The notes beneath the pieces were generated by a model. The model searched no databases, was not told the origin of the DNA, and worked only from the letters and a program-made list of their open reading frames with translations. 22,943 nt of DNA, taken from the NCBI GenBank assembly GCA_964642165.1, contig CAZXOC010000098.1:1-22943 (forward strand), given 5' to 3'. The position numbers were made by a program, and so were the translations under genes. The stretch comes from CAYRVX01 sp964642165. Lineage in GTDB: Bacteria > Planctomycetota > Phycisphaerae > SM23-33. Below, in pieces: positions 12,558 through 20,187 of this stretch; the stretch's first letter is position 1, and each line of letters starts with the position of its first letter.

Positions 12558-13991
12558 ATGAGCGACAAGCTGAGTCGAAGGGAGTTCCTGGGCGCCACGG
12601 CGGCGGCGGGCGCGGTCCTGGCCGGGCCGTGGGGCCAGGCGTCCGTGCTGGGCGCCGAGGACGGGCAGGCCTGGCCGCCCGAGCTGCCGCCCGTCAAGAT
12701 CCACAAGGTCTACGTCGGGCGGACGGGAGGCATCTACCTCTCGCGCCCCAAGGCCGAGATCGCCAAGCTCGACGAGCACCTCGCCAAGCTCGAGAAGCCC
12801 CTCGGCGTGCGGTTCGTCGGCGGCGAGCAGATCCCCCCCGCCAAGGCGCCCGAGGTCGTCGCCAAGCTCCCCGAGGCCGACGGCGTGCTGATGGTGCACC
12901 TGTCCGGCCACGGCGGCGGGGCGCCCAAGCGGGCCATGGACCAGATCGTCGACGCGGGGCTGCCCGTCGCCGTCCTGTCCCAGCCCTACAGCGGGCACGG
13001 GTGGATGTACTTCCCCGCGTGGCGGAAGGCCGGCAAGAAGGTCGTCCTCCTGCCGACGAGCGACTGGGGGGAGGTCGACAAGGTGGTCGCCCTGATGTGT
13101 GTCGCGCCGCGGCTGCGGCAGACGCGGATCCTCGAGGTGGGATCGCCTCGCGGCACGGCGGCGGCCTGCTCGGGCGAGCAGGTCAAGAAACGCCTCGGCG
13201 CCGAGGTGATCCCCATCCCCAACCAGCAGGTGATGGCCGCCCACCAGGCGGTGGACCTGAAGGCCGCCGAGGCCGAGGCGGAGGCCTACTGGCTCAAGGC
13301 CGCCCGGAAGATCGTCGAGCCGAAGCGCGAGGAGATCATCAACTCGGCGCGGCTGTATCTCGCCATCAAGGGCCTGATGATCAAGCACGGCGCCCGGGCG
13401 GTCGCCAGCTCGCACTGCATGGGGCGTCCGGCCAAGGGCTGCCTGACGTTCAGCAAGCTCAACGACCTCGGGCTCGTCGGCGCGTGCGAGGGCGATATCG
13501 ACTCGACGCTGACGATGCTGATGTTCCGCTACGCCTTCGACGTGCCCGGCTTCATCAGCGACCCGGTCTTCGACACGGCGCGCAACGCGCTGATCCACTT
13601 CCACTGCACGTCGTCGACGAAGATGGACGGTCCGGCGGGCAAGCGGCGCCCGTTCAACATCCGCACGCAGACCGACAGCGGGCGGGGCGTGGCGCTGGAG
13701 GTCGACCAGCGCGTCGGGCAGGCCGTCACCTGCGCCAAGTTCATCAACCTCGACACGATGCTGATCTCGGCGGGCAAGATCATCGAGGTCACGCACAGCC
13801 CGCTCGGCTGCCGGACGCAGTTCGTCACGGAGGTGGCCGACGCCCGCGCGATGTACCACAACTGGGGCGCCGGCGTGCTGAAGGGCGGCGTCATGGCGCT
13901 GCTGCACCGCGTGGTCTTCTACGGCGATCACCTCGAGAGCATCCAGCACCTCGGCGCGCTGATGGGCTTCCAGGTGATCCAGGAAGGCTGA
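12558..13991 (+). CDS. Tat-exported protein resembling L-fucose/L-arabinose isomerases
   Basis: The 477-residue product has a Tat signal (SRREFLGATAAAGAVLAG). The rest resembles the FucI/AraA sugar isomerase superfamily: an N-terminal Rossmann-like half with ADGVLMVHLSGHGGG and VLSQPYSGHGWMYFP, and a C-terminal half with GACEGDIDSTLTMLM, FISDPVFD and HFHC. E311, D335 and H349 are in the order and spacing expected of the Glu/Asp/His metal ligands of fucose isomerase. Those enzymes are cytoplasmic, so a Tat signal is unusual, although Tat does export cofactor-loaded proteins. The ATG follows AAGGAG at 6 nt. It is 85 nt after sulfatase 1 with no clear promoter, so the two probably form an operon. 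It might isomerise a released sugar in the periplasm or have become a binding protein. Family call is by motif only. Confidence 0.72.
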   Translation: MSDKLSRREFLGATAAAGAVLAGPWGQASVLGAEDGQAWPPELPPVKIHKVYVGRTGGIYLSRPKAEIAKLDEHLAKLEKPLGVRFVGGEQIPPAKAPEVVAKLPEADGVLMVHLSGHGGGAPKRAMDQIVDAGLPVAVLSQPYSGHGWMYFPAWRKAGKKVVLLPTSDWGEVDKVVALMCVAPRLRQTRILEVGSPRGTAAACSGEQVKKRLGAEVIPIPNQQVMAAHQAVDLKAAEAEAEAYWLKAARKIVEPKREEIINSARLYLAIKGLMIKHGARAVASSHCMGRPAKGCLTFSKLNDLGLVGACEGDIDSTLTMLMFRYAFDVPGFISDPVFDTARNALIHFHCTSSTKMDGPAGKRRPFNIRTQTDSGRGVALEVDQRVGQAVTCAKFINLDTMLISAGKIIEVTHSPLGCRTQFVTEVADARAMYHNWGAGVLKGGVMALLHRVVFYGDHLESIQHLGALMGFQVIQEG

Positions 13992-14001
13992 GCCGCGGGC
14001 G

Positions 14002-17000
14002 CTACTCGGCCCCGGGCTTCGGCGCGGTGCGCCGGACGGCGTGGGCGTACGTCGGCGTCGGGCGGAAGTCCGGGTGCCCCCGGTAGCGGAGGTTCTTGCG
14101 CCCGTAGTACGTGCCGTAGTACTGGGCGTTGGCGTCCACCCACGTGGCGAGCTTGATCCACTCCGCCCGCGAGAGCTTCACGCCGCTGTGCCCCTTGCGC
14201 AGGTGCGCGACGAGCCGGCTGGCGTGCGAGCCCACGCTCCGCGGCGGCTCCGCCGGGATGCCCCCCCAGTCCGAGCCCTCGTCGAACGTCTTGACCAGCC
14301 CCCGCCGGAGCAGGTTCTCGTACGAGCGGCTGAACAGCGTCGTCGGCTCGCCGGTGAGGTCCAGCCGGGCCTTGGGGCTCTCGCCGCCGTGGCAGCGGAC
14401 GCAGTGCCGGTCGAGGATCGGCTGCACGTCGGCGGGGTAGTGAATCGCTCGCGGCGCCGTCTCGCCGGGCTGGGCGACCGGGGCGACCGGCCCGTGCCGA
14501 AGGGCCAGCACCACCTTGGGCACCGGCGCCAGACGCCGAGACTCGTGACAGCCGATGCACCCCCGCACCTCGCCCGGGCGGAAGTTCACGTACGTCCGCA
14601 TCCGCTGGACCTCCAGGAAGTCCTCGTCCAGCACCTGGAGGTACAGGTTCCGGTCCGTCGGCACGGTGAAGTACGCCGAGCCGTCCGCCTCCACCGGCAC
14701 GATCCCGTGCAGCACCTTCAGCCCCAGGACGGGCCCGCGGCTGATGAGCGACGTGTGCCGGTTGTACCGGCCTCGCTGGTCCCAGAACCGCCGGCACGCC
14801 CACGGGCGCGGCACCTGCTCCATGACGCGGACGTACTTGATCGTCCCCCTCGCCACGCCGGTGAGGCCCTCGTAGACGTCCGTGATGAGAACCGTGGCCC
14901 GCCCCGTGCCCTCGGGCTGCCTCTCCGACGCGCGGGCGAGGACCGGCGGGCGCGGCCTCGGGCGAAGCGGCATCGGCTGCCAGCACGAGAACTCCGGGTC
15001 CTGGTAGATGAGCACGTGGTTGCCGAACTCGTCCAGCAGGTACAGCCCGTAGGCGCTCATGTCGTTCCAGGGCCGGTCCGGGTTGTGCGAGACGAGGAAG
15101 AACTTCTCATCCAGCGGGTAGGGGTCCATGTAGAGCGGGCCGTTCTTCGTGCGGACCCACCTGCCGTCGATCCGGTGGTGGAAGCCCCCCTCCGTGCGGA
15201 TGTCCACGTCGGGCGTGACGTAGGTCATCGGCGTCCGCGTCCGCGCGGGGTAGTTGATGTCCAGCCGGATCACCGTCCCCACGCCCGTCTGCGGGTAGTG
15301 CGGCGTGCCGAGCACGACGAAGCGGTCCGTCCGCCCCGGGAGGTTCCGCCCGTGGATCAGCGTCGGCGGGTAGGAATGGTTGTTGCCGAAGATCTCCACC
15401 GAGCCCGTGCCGTCCGGGCGCATCGCCCAGAGACACTTCACGCCGATCTGCCCCTTGTCGATGTACTCCCACCGCGCGTAGAGGATCCGCCCGTCCGGCA
15501 TCATGCTGGGCGAGAACTCGCTGACCGAGCTGTTGGTGAGCTTGCGCAGGTTCGCGCCGTCGGCGTCGACGCGGTACAGCACGGCCGTGGAGAGGATGTC
15601 CGGCGCGTCGCACAGCGTGCCGTACTCGCAGCGTGTGGAGGTGAAGCAGAACCCGCCGCCGGGCAGGTAGCACGGGTGCATGTCGTCGGTGTGGTGGTCG
15701 TAGCCCCGGCGACCGGTGCCGCCGAGGAAGGAGTTGTCGTACGTCCGGACGCGCTGCGCCTCGTCGGGCGGCTCGAAGGTGAGCTGCCGCAGCCCGCCCC
15801 CGTCGACGCCCACCTCGTACAGGCGGAAGCCCTTCTTCTGCTCGGCCTTCCAGTCGAAGACGATCCGCCCCGCGTCGAAGGACGGGTCGTAGCGCCCGAA
15901 GATGCCGCCGGTCAGCTCGCGGACGATCTGGCGGACCTTGCCCGTCTTGAGGTCCAGGACGCACAGGTTGCCGCCGAACTTCGCGCAGCCGTCGATGAAG
16001 TCCGTGTAGAAGTGGCTCGACTGGTACGTGTAGCGCCGGACGAACAGGAGCTTGTCGAACCGCATCAGCGGGTTGCCCGTCAGCAGGGCCTCGCGGCGCA
16101 GCTCGGCCAGCACCCGCGGGGCCCGCTCGACGGCCTCGGGGTCGATCCGCCCGGCCGCGTCCGGCAGGAGCGCCCGCTCGACGCCGTCCAGCCGCGCCAG
16201 GTACCCCCGGGCGTCGTACGCCTCGCCGAAGCGGCGCCCGAGGTACTCGATCGCCCGGCGCAGCGCGACGGGCTTGGCGCCGCGGACGGTCGCCAGGGCC
16301 TCGCCGACCGCGCGCGAGCGGACGTACAGTTCGCGCACGGCGCGCAGGCCCGCGGCGTCGCGGACGGTCGCGGCGAGCGTCTCGGCACGCCGGGCCAGCA
16401 GCGGCGCGCGCCGGCACGCCTTGGCGTAGCGCCGGGCGAGCGCCGCCCAGTCGTCTTCGGCCGCCGCGCCCCCGGGCCAGAGGCCGTCCTCCCGCTCCCA
16501 GGCCATCTGCCGCGTCGAGGCCGCGTCGGGGAAGTCCCGCCCGAGCAGCGACCAGACGATGCCCCACGCGTCGCCCGCGCCGGCGGCCACCGCCAGCCAG
16601 CCGCGCCCGCCGACCTTGAGGGCCCGGCCGACCTTGCCGTCCGCCCAGGCGACGCGCCCCACCACGCCGGCGTGGTGGCGGCTGCCGCTCGCGTCGGCGG
16701 CGCCGCCGTCCAGCGGCCAATAGGCCGCCGGGGGGTCTTTCTTCGGCGCCCGGCCGGCGGCGTGGGCCTGGATCTCCGCCGCCGTCAGCACCCGGGCGTA
16801 GAGGCGGACCTCGTCCAGCTCGCCCGACCAGGCGCTTCGCTGCTCGGGGAAGTTCGTGCTCGTGTAGCCGATCTTGAGCACGTGCCCGCGGACGTCGGGC
16901 TCGCCCTCGAGCTGCTCGCTCGCGTCGGCCGCGCCGTCCACGTACATCCGCAGCGTCCGGGATCGCTTCGCCAGCGCCACGTGGTGCCACTTGCCGTCGG

Positions 17001-17352
17001 CCACGCCCCGGCGCGACGCCACGGCCCCCACCCACCCGATGTCGTAGGTGAGCCTCCCCCCGCTGACGAACAGCGACTTGCCCTGCGGCGCCCACTTGCC
17101 CTTGGCGGGGGCCTTGGCGAGGATCGTCCCGCCTCGCGTCGTCCGCACCCACGCCAGGACGGTGAAGTCGTCGCGCCCCAGGTCCGGCAGTGGCCGCGAC
17201 GGGGCCTCGTCCCCGCGACTCGCCCGCAGCGCCTGCCGCGACGCCAGCAGCGTTTCGTGCCACGTGGCCTCCCGCCGGTACCACGCCGGGTCCGCCGCCA
17301 GGGCCGCCGAGGCCCCCAACAGCACCATCCCGATCGCGTGACGCCTCTTCAT
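14002..17352 (-). CDS. Secreted LamG, beta-propeller and di-haem protein related to hydrazine synthase alpha subunit
   Basis: The 1116-residue product has a Sec signal (1-20, ending AALAA) and a concanavalin-like LamG domain (about 61-197, with GKWHHVALAKRSRTLRMYVDG and GELDEVRLYARVLTAAEI). A second LamG-like start (AYWPLDGGAADASGS, about 209-250) and a helical region to about 420 follow. Next comes a TolB-like propeller (about 420-800) containing DDMHPCYLPGGGF and SEFSPSMMPDGRILYARWEY. The C-terminal part has two c-type haem sites, C932-IGC-H936 and C984-VRC-H988. This order, propeller followed by haem domain, matches HzsA-related proteins known from planctomycetes. HzsB and HzsC partners are absent, so hydrazine synthesis is unlikely; an oxidoreductase acting on or near a glycan is a guess. 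ATG 17352 follows GGGAG. Its stop lies 10 nt from that of the convergent isomerase-like gene. Confidence 0.85.
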   Translation of the reverse strand: MKRRHAIGMVLLGASAALAADPAWYRREATWHETLLASRQALRASRGDEAPSRPLPDLGRDDFTVLAWVRTTRGGTILAKAPAKGKWAPQGKSLFVSGGRLTYDIGWVGAVASRRGVADGKWHHVALAKRSRTLRMYVDGAADASEQLEGEPDVRGHVLKIGYTSTNFPEQRSAWSGELDEVRLYARVLTAAEIQAHAAGRAPKKDPPAAYWPLDGGAADASGSRHHAGVVGRVAWADGKVGRALKVGGRGWLAVAAGAGDAWGIVWSLLGRDFPDAASTRQMAWEREDGLWPGGAAAEDDWAALARRYAKACRRAPLLARRAETLAATVRDAAGLRAVRELYVRSRAVGEALATVRGAKPVALRRAIEYLGRRFGEAYDARGYLARLDGVERALLPDAAGRIDPEAVERAPRVLAELRREALLTGNPLMRFDKLLFVRRYTYQSSHFYTDFIDGCAKFGGNLCVLDLKTGKVRQIVRELTGGIFGRYDPSFDAGRIVFDWKAEQKKGFRLYEVGVDGGGLRQLTFEPPDEAQRVRTYDNSFLGGTGRRGYDHHTDDMHPCYLPGGGFCFTSTRCEYGTLCDAPDILSTAVLYRVDADGANLRKLTNSSVSEFSPSMMPDGRILYARWEYIDKGQIGVKCLWAMRPDGTGSVEIFGNNHSYPPTLIHGRNLPGRTDRFVVLGTPHYPQTGVGTVIRLDINYPARTRTPMTYVTPDVDIRTEGGFHHRIDGRWVRTKNGPLYMDPYPLDEKFFLVSHNPDRPWNDMSAYGLYLLDEFGNHVLIYQDPEFSCWQPMPLRPRPRPPVLARASERQPEGTGRATVLITDVYEGLTGVARGTIKYVRVMEQVPRPWACRRFWDQRGRYNRHTSLISRGPVLGLKVLHGIVPVEADGSAYFTVPTDRNLYLQVLDEDFLEVQRMRTYVNFRPGEVRGCIGCHESRRLAPVPKVVLALRHGPVAPVAQPGETAPRAIHYPADVQPILDRHCVRCHGGESPKARLDLTGEPTTLFSRSYENLLRRGLVKTFDEGSDWGGIPAEPPRSVGSHASRLVAHLRKGHSGVKLSRAEWIKLATWVDANAQYYGTYYGRKNLRYRGHPDFRPTPTYAHAVRRTAPKPGAE

Positions 17353-17423
17353 GCGTGCCGCTCCCAACGTCAACTCTTTCGCCGCGACGACGCCGCAACC
17401 GCGGGCCGTTCGCGCCGACCTGC

Positions 17424-17429
17424 ATTGTA
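17424..17429 (-). promoter_or_regulatory. -10 element of the di-haem protein gene
   Basis: TACAAT on the minus strand, preceded by AG, 73 nt upstream of the ATG at 17352. No convincing -35 is seen at 16-18 nt. It is arranged divergently from the sulfatase 2 promoter, about 62 bp away. Confidence 0.42.
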
Positions 17430-17490
17430 CTGCGCCGCCGGCCGTCGAACGACCGCGTCTGCCGCCCCTCGCCGAACCTGAGGAGCGGGC

Positions 17491-17520
17491 CTGACGCCGT
17501 CCGTGGCGCGCTGGTATGCT
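17491..17520 (+). promoter_or_regulatory. Promoter of the sulfatase 2 and URO-D operon
   Basis: CTGACG (17491-17496), an 18-nt spacer and TATGCT (17515-17520) with an upstream TGG giving an extended -10. The short leader contains a run of eight G (17542-17549) just before the ribosome binding site GGAG (17551-17554). Confidence 0.5.
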
Positions 17521-17562
17521 ATCGCGGCCGGAAGGCGCAGCGGGGGGGGCGGAGATGGTGGC

Positions 17563-19008
17563 ATGGGCGAGCGGATCAGCCGGCGCGGGTTCCTCCGGGC
17601 GGCCGGGGCATCGCTGGCCGCGACGGCTCCCGGAGCCCGGCGAATGCCGAAGGCGAAGCGCGCGACGAACTTCATCGTCATCCTGTGCGACAACCTCGGC
17701 TACGGCGACGTGGGCTGCTTCGGGTCGAAGAAGCACCGCACGCCGCACGTGGACCGGATGGCCCGGGAGGGGATGCGGCTGACGAGCTTCTACGCCACCA
17801 GCGGGGTGTGCACGCCGTCGCGGGCGAGCCTGATGACCGGCTGCTACCCGCGCCGCGTCAACATGCATACCGATGGGCGCGGCGGGGCGGTGCTGCGCCC
17901 GGTCTCGCCCAAGGGGCTGCACGGCGACGAGGTGACCATCGCCGAGGTCCTCAAGGCCGCGGGCTATGCGACGGCCTGCATCGGCAAGTGGCACCTGGGC
18001 GACCAGCCGGCGTTCCTGCCCACGCGCCAGGGGTTCGACCTCTACTTCGGCATCCCCTACAGCGACGACATGACGGAGCGGAAGGACCGCGGCTGGCCCC
18101 CGCTGCCGCTGATGCGCAACGAGCGGGTCGTCGAGGCCCCGGTCGATCGCAACACGCTGACGCGGCGCTACACGCGGGAAGCCGTCCGCTTCCTCGAGGC
18201 CAACCGCGACCGGCCGTTCCTGCTCTACCTGCCGCACGCCATGCCGGGCAGCACGCGGGCGCCCTTCGCCGGCGAGCGCTTCCGCGGGAAGTCCGCCAAC
18301 GGGCCGTACGGCGATTCCGTCGAGGAGCTGGACTTCTCCACGGGCGAGGTGCTGGCCGCTCTGAAGCGCCTGGGCATCGACGAGCACACGCTGGTCGTCT
18401 GGACGTCGGACAACGGCGCGCCGCGCCGCCGCCCGCCCCAGGGAAGCAACGCCCCGCTTCGTGGATGGGGCTACACGACCGCCGAGGGCGGCATGCGCGT
18501 GCCCTGCGTCGTCCGCTGGCCGGGCAGGATTCCCCCCGGGCGGAACTGCGACGAGCTGTGCACGACGATGGACCTCCTGCCCACGTTCGCCCGCCTGGCC
18601 GGGGCCGCCCTCCCCGACGGGCGCGTCATCGACGGCAGGGACATCTGGCCGCTGCTGTCGGGCCGCCCCGGCGCGACGTCCCCCCACGAGGCCTTCTACT
18701 ACTACCACATGGAGCAGCTCCAGGCCGTCCGCTCCGGGCGGTGGAAGCTCTACCTGCCGCTCGAGAGAAAGCAGGTCACGTTGGGCGGCAGGACGCAGCG
18801 GGCGGCGGCGGAGCTGTACGACCTCGACGCGGACATCGGCGAGAGGACGAACCTGGCGGGGAAGCGCCCGGAGACGGTCCGGCGGCTGACGGCACTGGCC
18901 GAGCGGGCGCGCGACGACCTGGGCGACGTCGGCCGGCCCGGCAAGGGGCAGCGCCCCGCGGCGTTCGTCAAGCAGCCCAAGCCGCAACTGCCCGCGAGGA
19001 AGCCCTGA
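17563..19008 (+). CDS. Tat-exported sulfatase 2 (arylsulfatase A/GALNS-like)
   Basis: The 481-residue product has a Tat signal (ISRRGFLRAAG and a hydrophobic run to about residue 32). The formylglycine site is C83 in CTPSRASLMTG, the classical CxPxR form. K142 and H144 lie in GKWHLG, and D283-N284 in TSDNGA. The first metal-binding pair, normally Asp-Asp, is D43-N44 in CDNLGYGD; I believe this variant recurs in planctomycete sulfatases, but I could not check it. The C-terminus has the usual LYDLDADIGERTNLA segment and a basic tail. ATG 17563 was chosen because GGAG lies 8 nt upstream and the Tat motif follows. Overall similarity is to arylsulfatase A and N-acetylgalactosamine-6-sulfatase types, so the substrate is likely a sulfated glycan different from that of sulfatase 1. 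Confidence 0.93.
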   Translation: MGERISRRGFLRAAGASLAATAPGARRMPKAKRATNFIVILCDNLGYGDVGCFGSKKHRTPHVDRMAREGMRLTSFYATSGVCTPSRASLMTGCYPRRVNMHTDGRGGAVLRPVSPKGLHGDEVTIAEVLKAAGYATACIGKWHLGDQPAFLPTRQGFDLYFGIPYSDDMTERKDRGWPPLPLMRNERVVEAPVDRNTLTRRYTREAVRFLEANRDRPFLLYLPHAMPGSTRAPFAGERFRGKSANGPYGDSVEELDFSTGEVLAALKRLGIDEHTLVVWTSDNGAPRRRPPQGSNAPLRGWGYTTAEGGMRVPCVVRWPGRIPPGRNCDELCTTMDLLPTFARLAGAALPDGRVIDGRDIWPLLSGRPGATSPHEAFYYYHMEQLQAVRSGRWKLYLPLERKQVTLGGRTQRAAAELYDLDADIGERTNLAGKRPETVRRLTALAERARDDLGDVGRPGKGQRPAAFVKQPKPQLPARKP

Positions 19009-19037
19009 CACCACGTTGCCGCGCAAGGAGATGCACG

Positions 19038-20048
19038 TTGGAGCGCTTTGAGCGAATCGTCCGCGAGCGCAGGACCGACGAGACGATGGTCGCGCTGATC
19101 GTGGACTCGCCGTGGCTGCCGGGCTACGCGGGCGTCCACACGCTGGATTTCTACTTCGACCCGCACGTCTGGTCGGACGCGTACGCCCGCGCGCACGCGG
19201 ACCTGGCCGGCGCGGCGCTGGTTCCCGGCGCGTGGGTGGAGTTCGGCATGGCCGCCGAGCCGAGCGGCTGGGGCGTGCCGATCCGCTGGAGCGCCGACGC
19301 GCCGCCGGGGATCCATCCCTGCCCCGGCGGGATCGACGCCGTCCTGGACGCCGACGTGCCGAATCCCGAGACGGACGGGCTCATGCCGGCGATCCTGCGC
19401 CGCTACGAGCGCCTGGCCGGGGAGGCGAGGCCCCCCCTCGCCCCGCGGATGGTGGCCGCCCGCGGGCCCCTCGCGACGGCCTCCCACCTGCTCGGCGTGA
19501 CGCAGTTCCTCCTGACCATGCCGCTGGAGCCGGAGAAGTGCGAGCGCGTGATCGAGAAGACCACGGAGCTGTGCATCCGCTTCCTGCGATGCCAGCTCGA
19601 GCGGATCGCCCAGCCGGCGGGCATCCTCGTGCTGGACGACGTGGTGGGGATGATCTCCCCGGCCGACGCCCGGCGGTTCGCCGCGCCGGCGCTGCGGCGG
19701 ATCTTCGACGCGTTCCCGGGCCTGCTCCACCTGTTCCACGACGACACGCCCAACGAGAACGTCCTGCCGGTCCTGGCGGACGTCGGCATCGACGTGTTCA
19801 ACTTCAGCGGCGAGATCGATCCCCTTCGGGCGCGGGAGCTGCTCGGCCCGGAGATCGTGCTGATGGGGAACATCCCGCCTTTGGACGTCCTGGTCCGCGG
19901 CACGCCGGAGGACGTGCGCCGGGCGACGGAGGAGCTGCTCGCCAAGGCGCCCGCCTGCGCCCCCCTGCTGGTCTCGCCCGGCGGGGGCGTCTCGCCGGGC
20001 ACGCCCATCGAGAACCTCCGCGTCCTGCTGGACGTCGTGGGCGGCTGA
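19038..20048 (+). CDS. Uroporphyrinogen decarboxylase-family protein, TTG start
   Basis: The 336-residue product matches the URO-D fold, which includes haem-pathway decarboxylases and corrinoid-dependent methyltransferases. Recognisable parts are GILVLDDVVGM, DAFPGLLHLFHDDTPNENVLPVLADVGIDVFNF, EIVLMGNIPP, and the C-terminal SPGGGVSPGTPIENLRVLLD. The HxC zinc site of MtaA-type methyltransferases is not evident; the equivalent stretch reads HLFHDDT. It is therefore probably neither HemE nor a standard MtaA. The start is TTG at 19038, 7 nt after AAGGAG. An ATG directly after the AAGGAG is out of frame and stops within seven codons, and no in-frame ATG has a binding site. It is 29 nt after sulfatase 2, so they form an operon. 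It has no signal peptide and is cytoplasmic. A link to sugar methyl groups is speculation. Confidence 0.87.
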   Translation: MERFERIVRERRTDETMVALIVDSPWLPGYAGVHTLDFYFDPHVWSDAYARAHADLAGAALVPGAWVEFGMAAEPSGWGVPIRWSADAPPGIHPCPGGIDAVLDADVPNPETDGLMPAILRRYERLAGEARPPLAPRMVAARGPLATASHLLGVTQFLLTMPLEPEKCERVIEKTTELCIRFLRCQLERIAQPAGILVLDDVVGMISPADARRFAAPALRRIFDAFPGLLHLFHDDTPNENVLPVLADVGIDVFNFSGEIDPLRARELLGPEIVLMGNIPPLDVLVRGTPEDVRRATEELLAKAPACAPLLVSPGGGVSPGTPIENLRVLLDVVGG

Positions 20049-20084
20049 CCGGGAAGTCCTCGCCGCCCCGGCGCGCCGAAGGGG

Positions 20085-20113
20085 GTGACGCTGGGGGGAG
20101 AGTCGTGTTTAAT
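20085..20113 (+). promoter_or_regulatory. Promoter of the lyase-like gene
   Basis: GTGACG (20085-20090), a 17-nt spacer and TTTAAT (20108-20113), each four or more matches to consensus. The leader would be about 70 nt. This separates the lyase-like gene from the sulfatase 2 operon, although read-through is possible. Confidence 0.5.
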
Positions 20114-20187
20114 CCGTGCAGGCATGGGGCGGCGGTCGGCCGCGCGCCCGCTCGAGAACGCGACCCGGACAGAGGACGAGCCCTTCG

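Noticed and set aside
17353..19026. Upstream extension of the minus-strand di-haem gene frame
   Set aside because: The signal peptide and ribosome binding site fix the start at 17352; the extension lies opposite sulfatase 2 and is a high-GC shadow.
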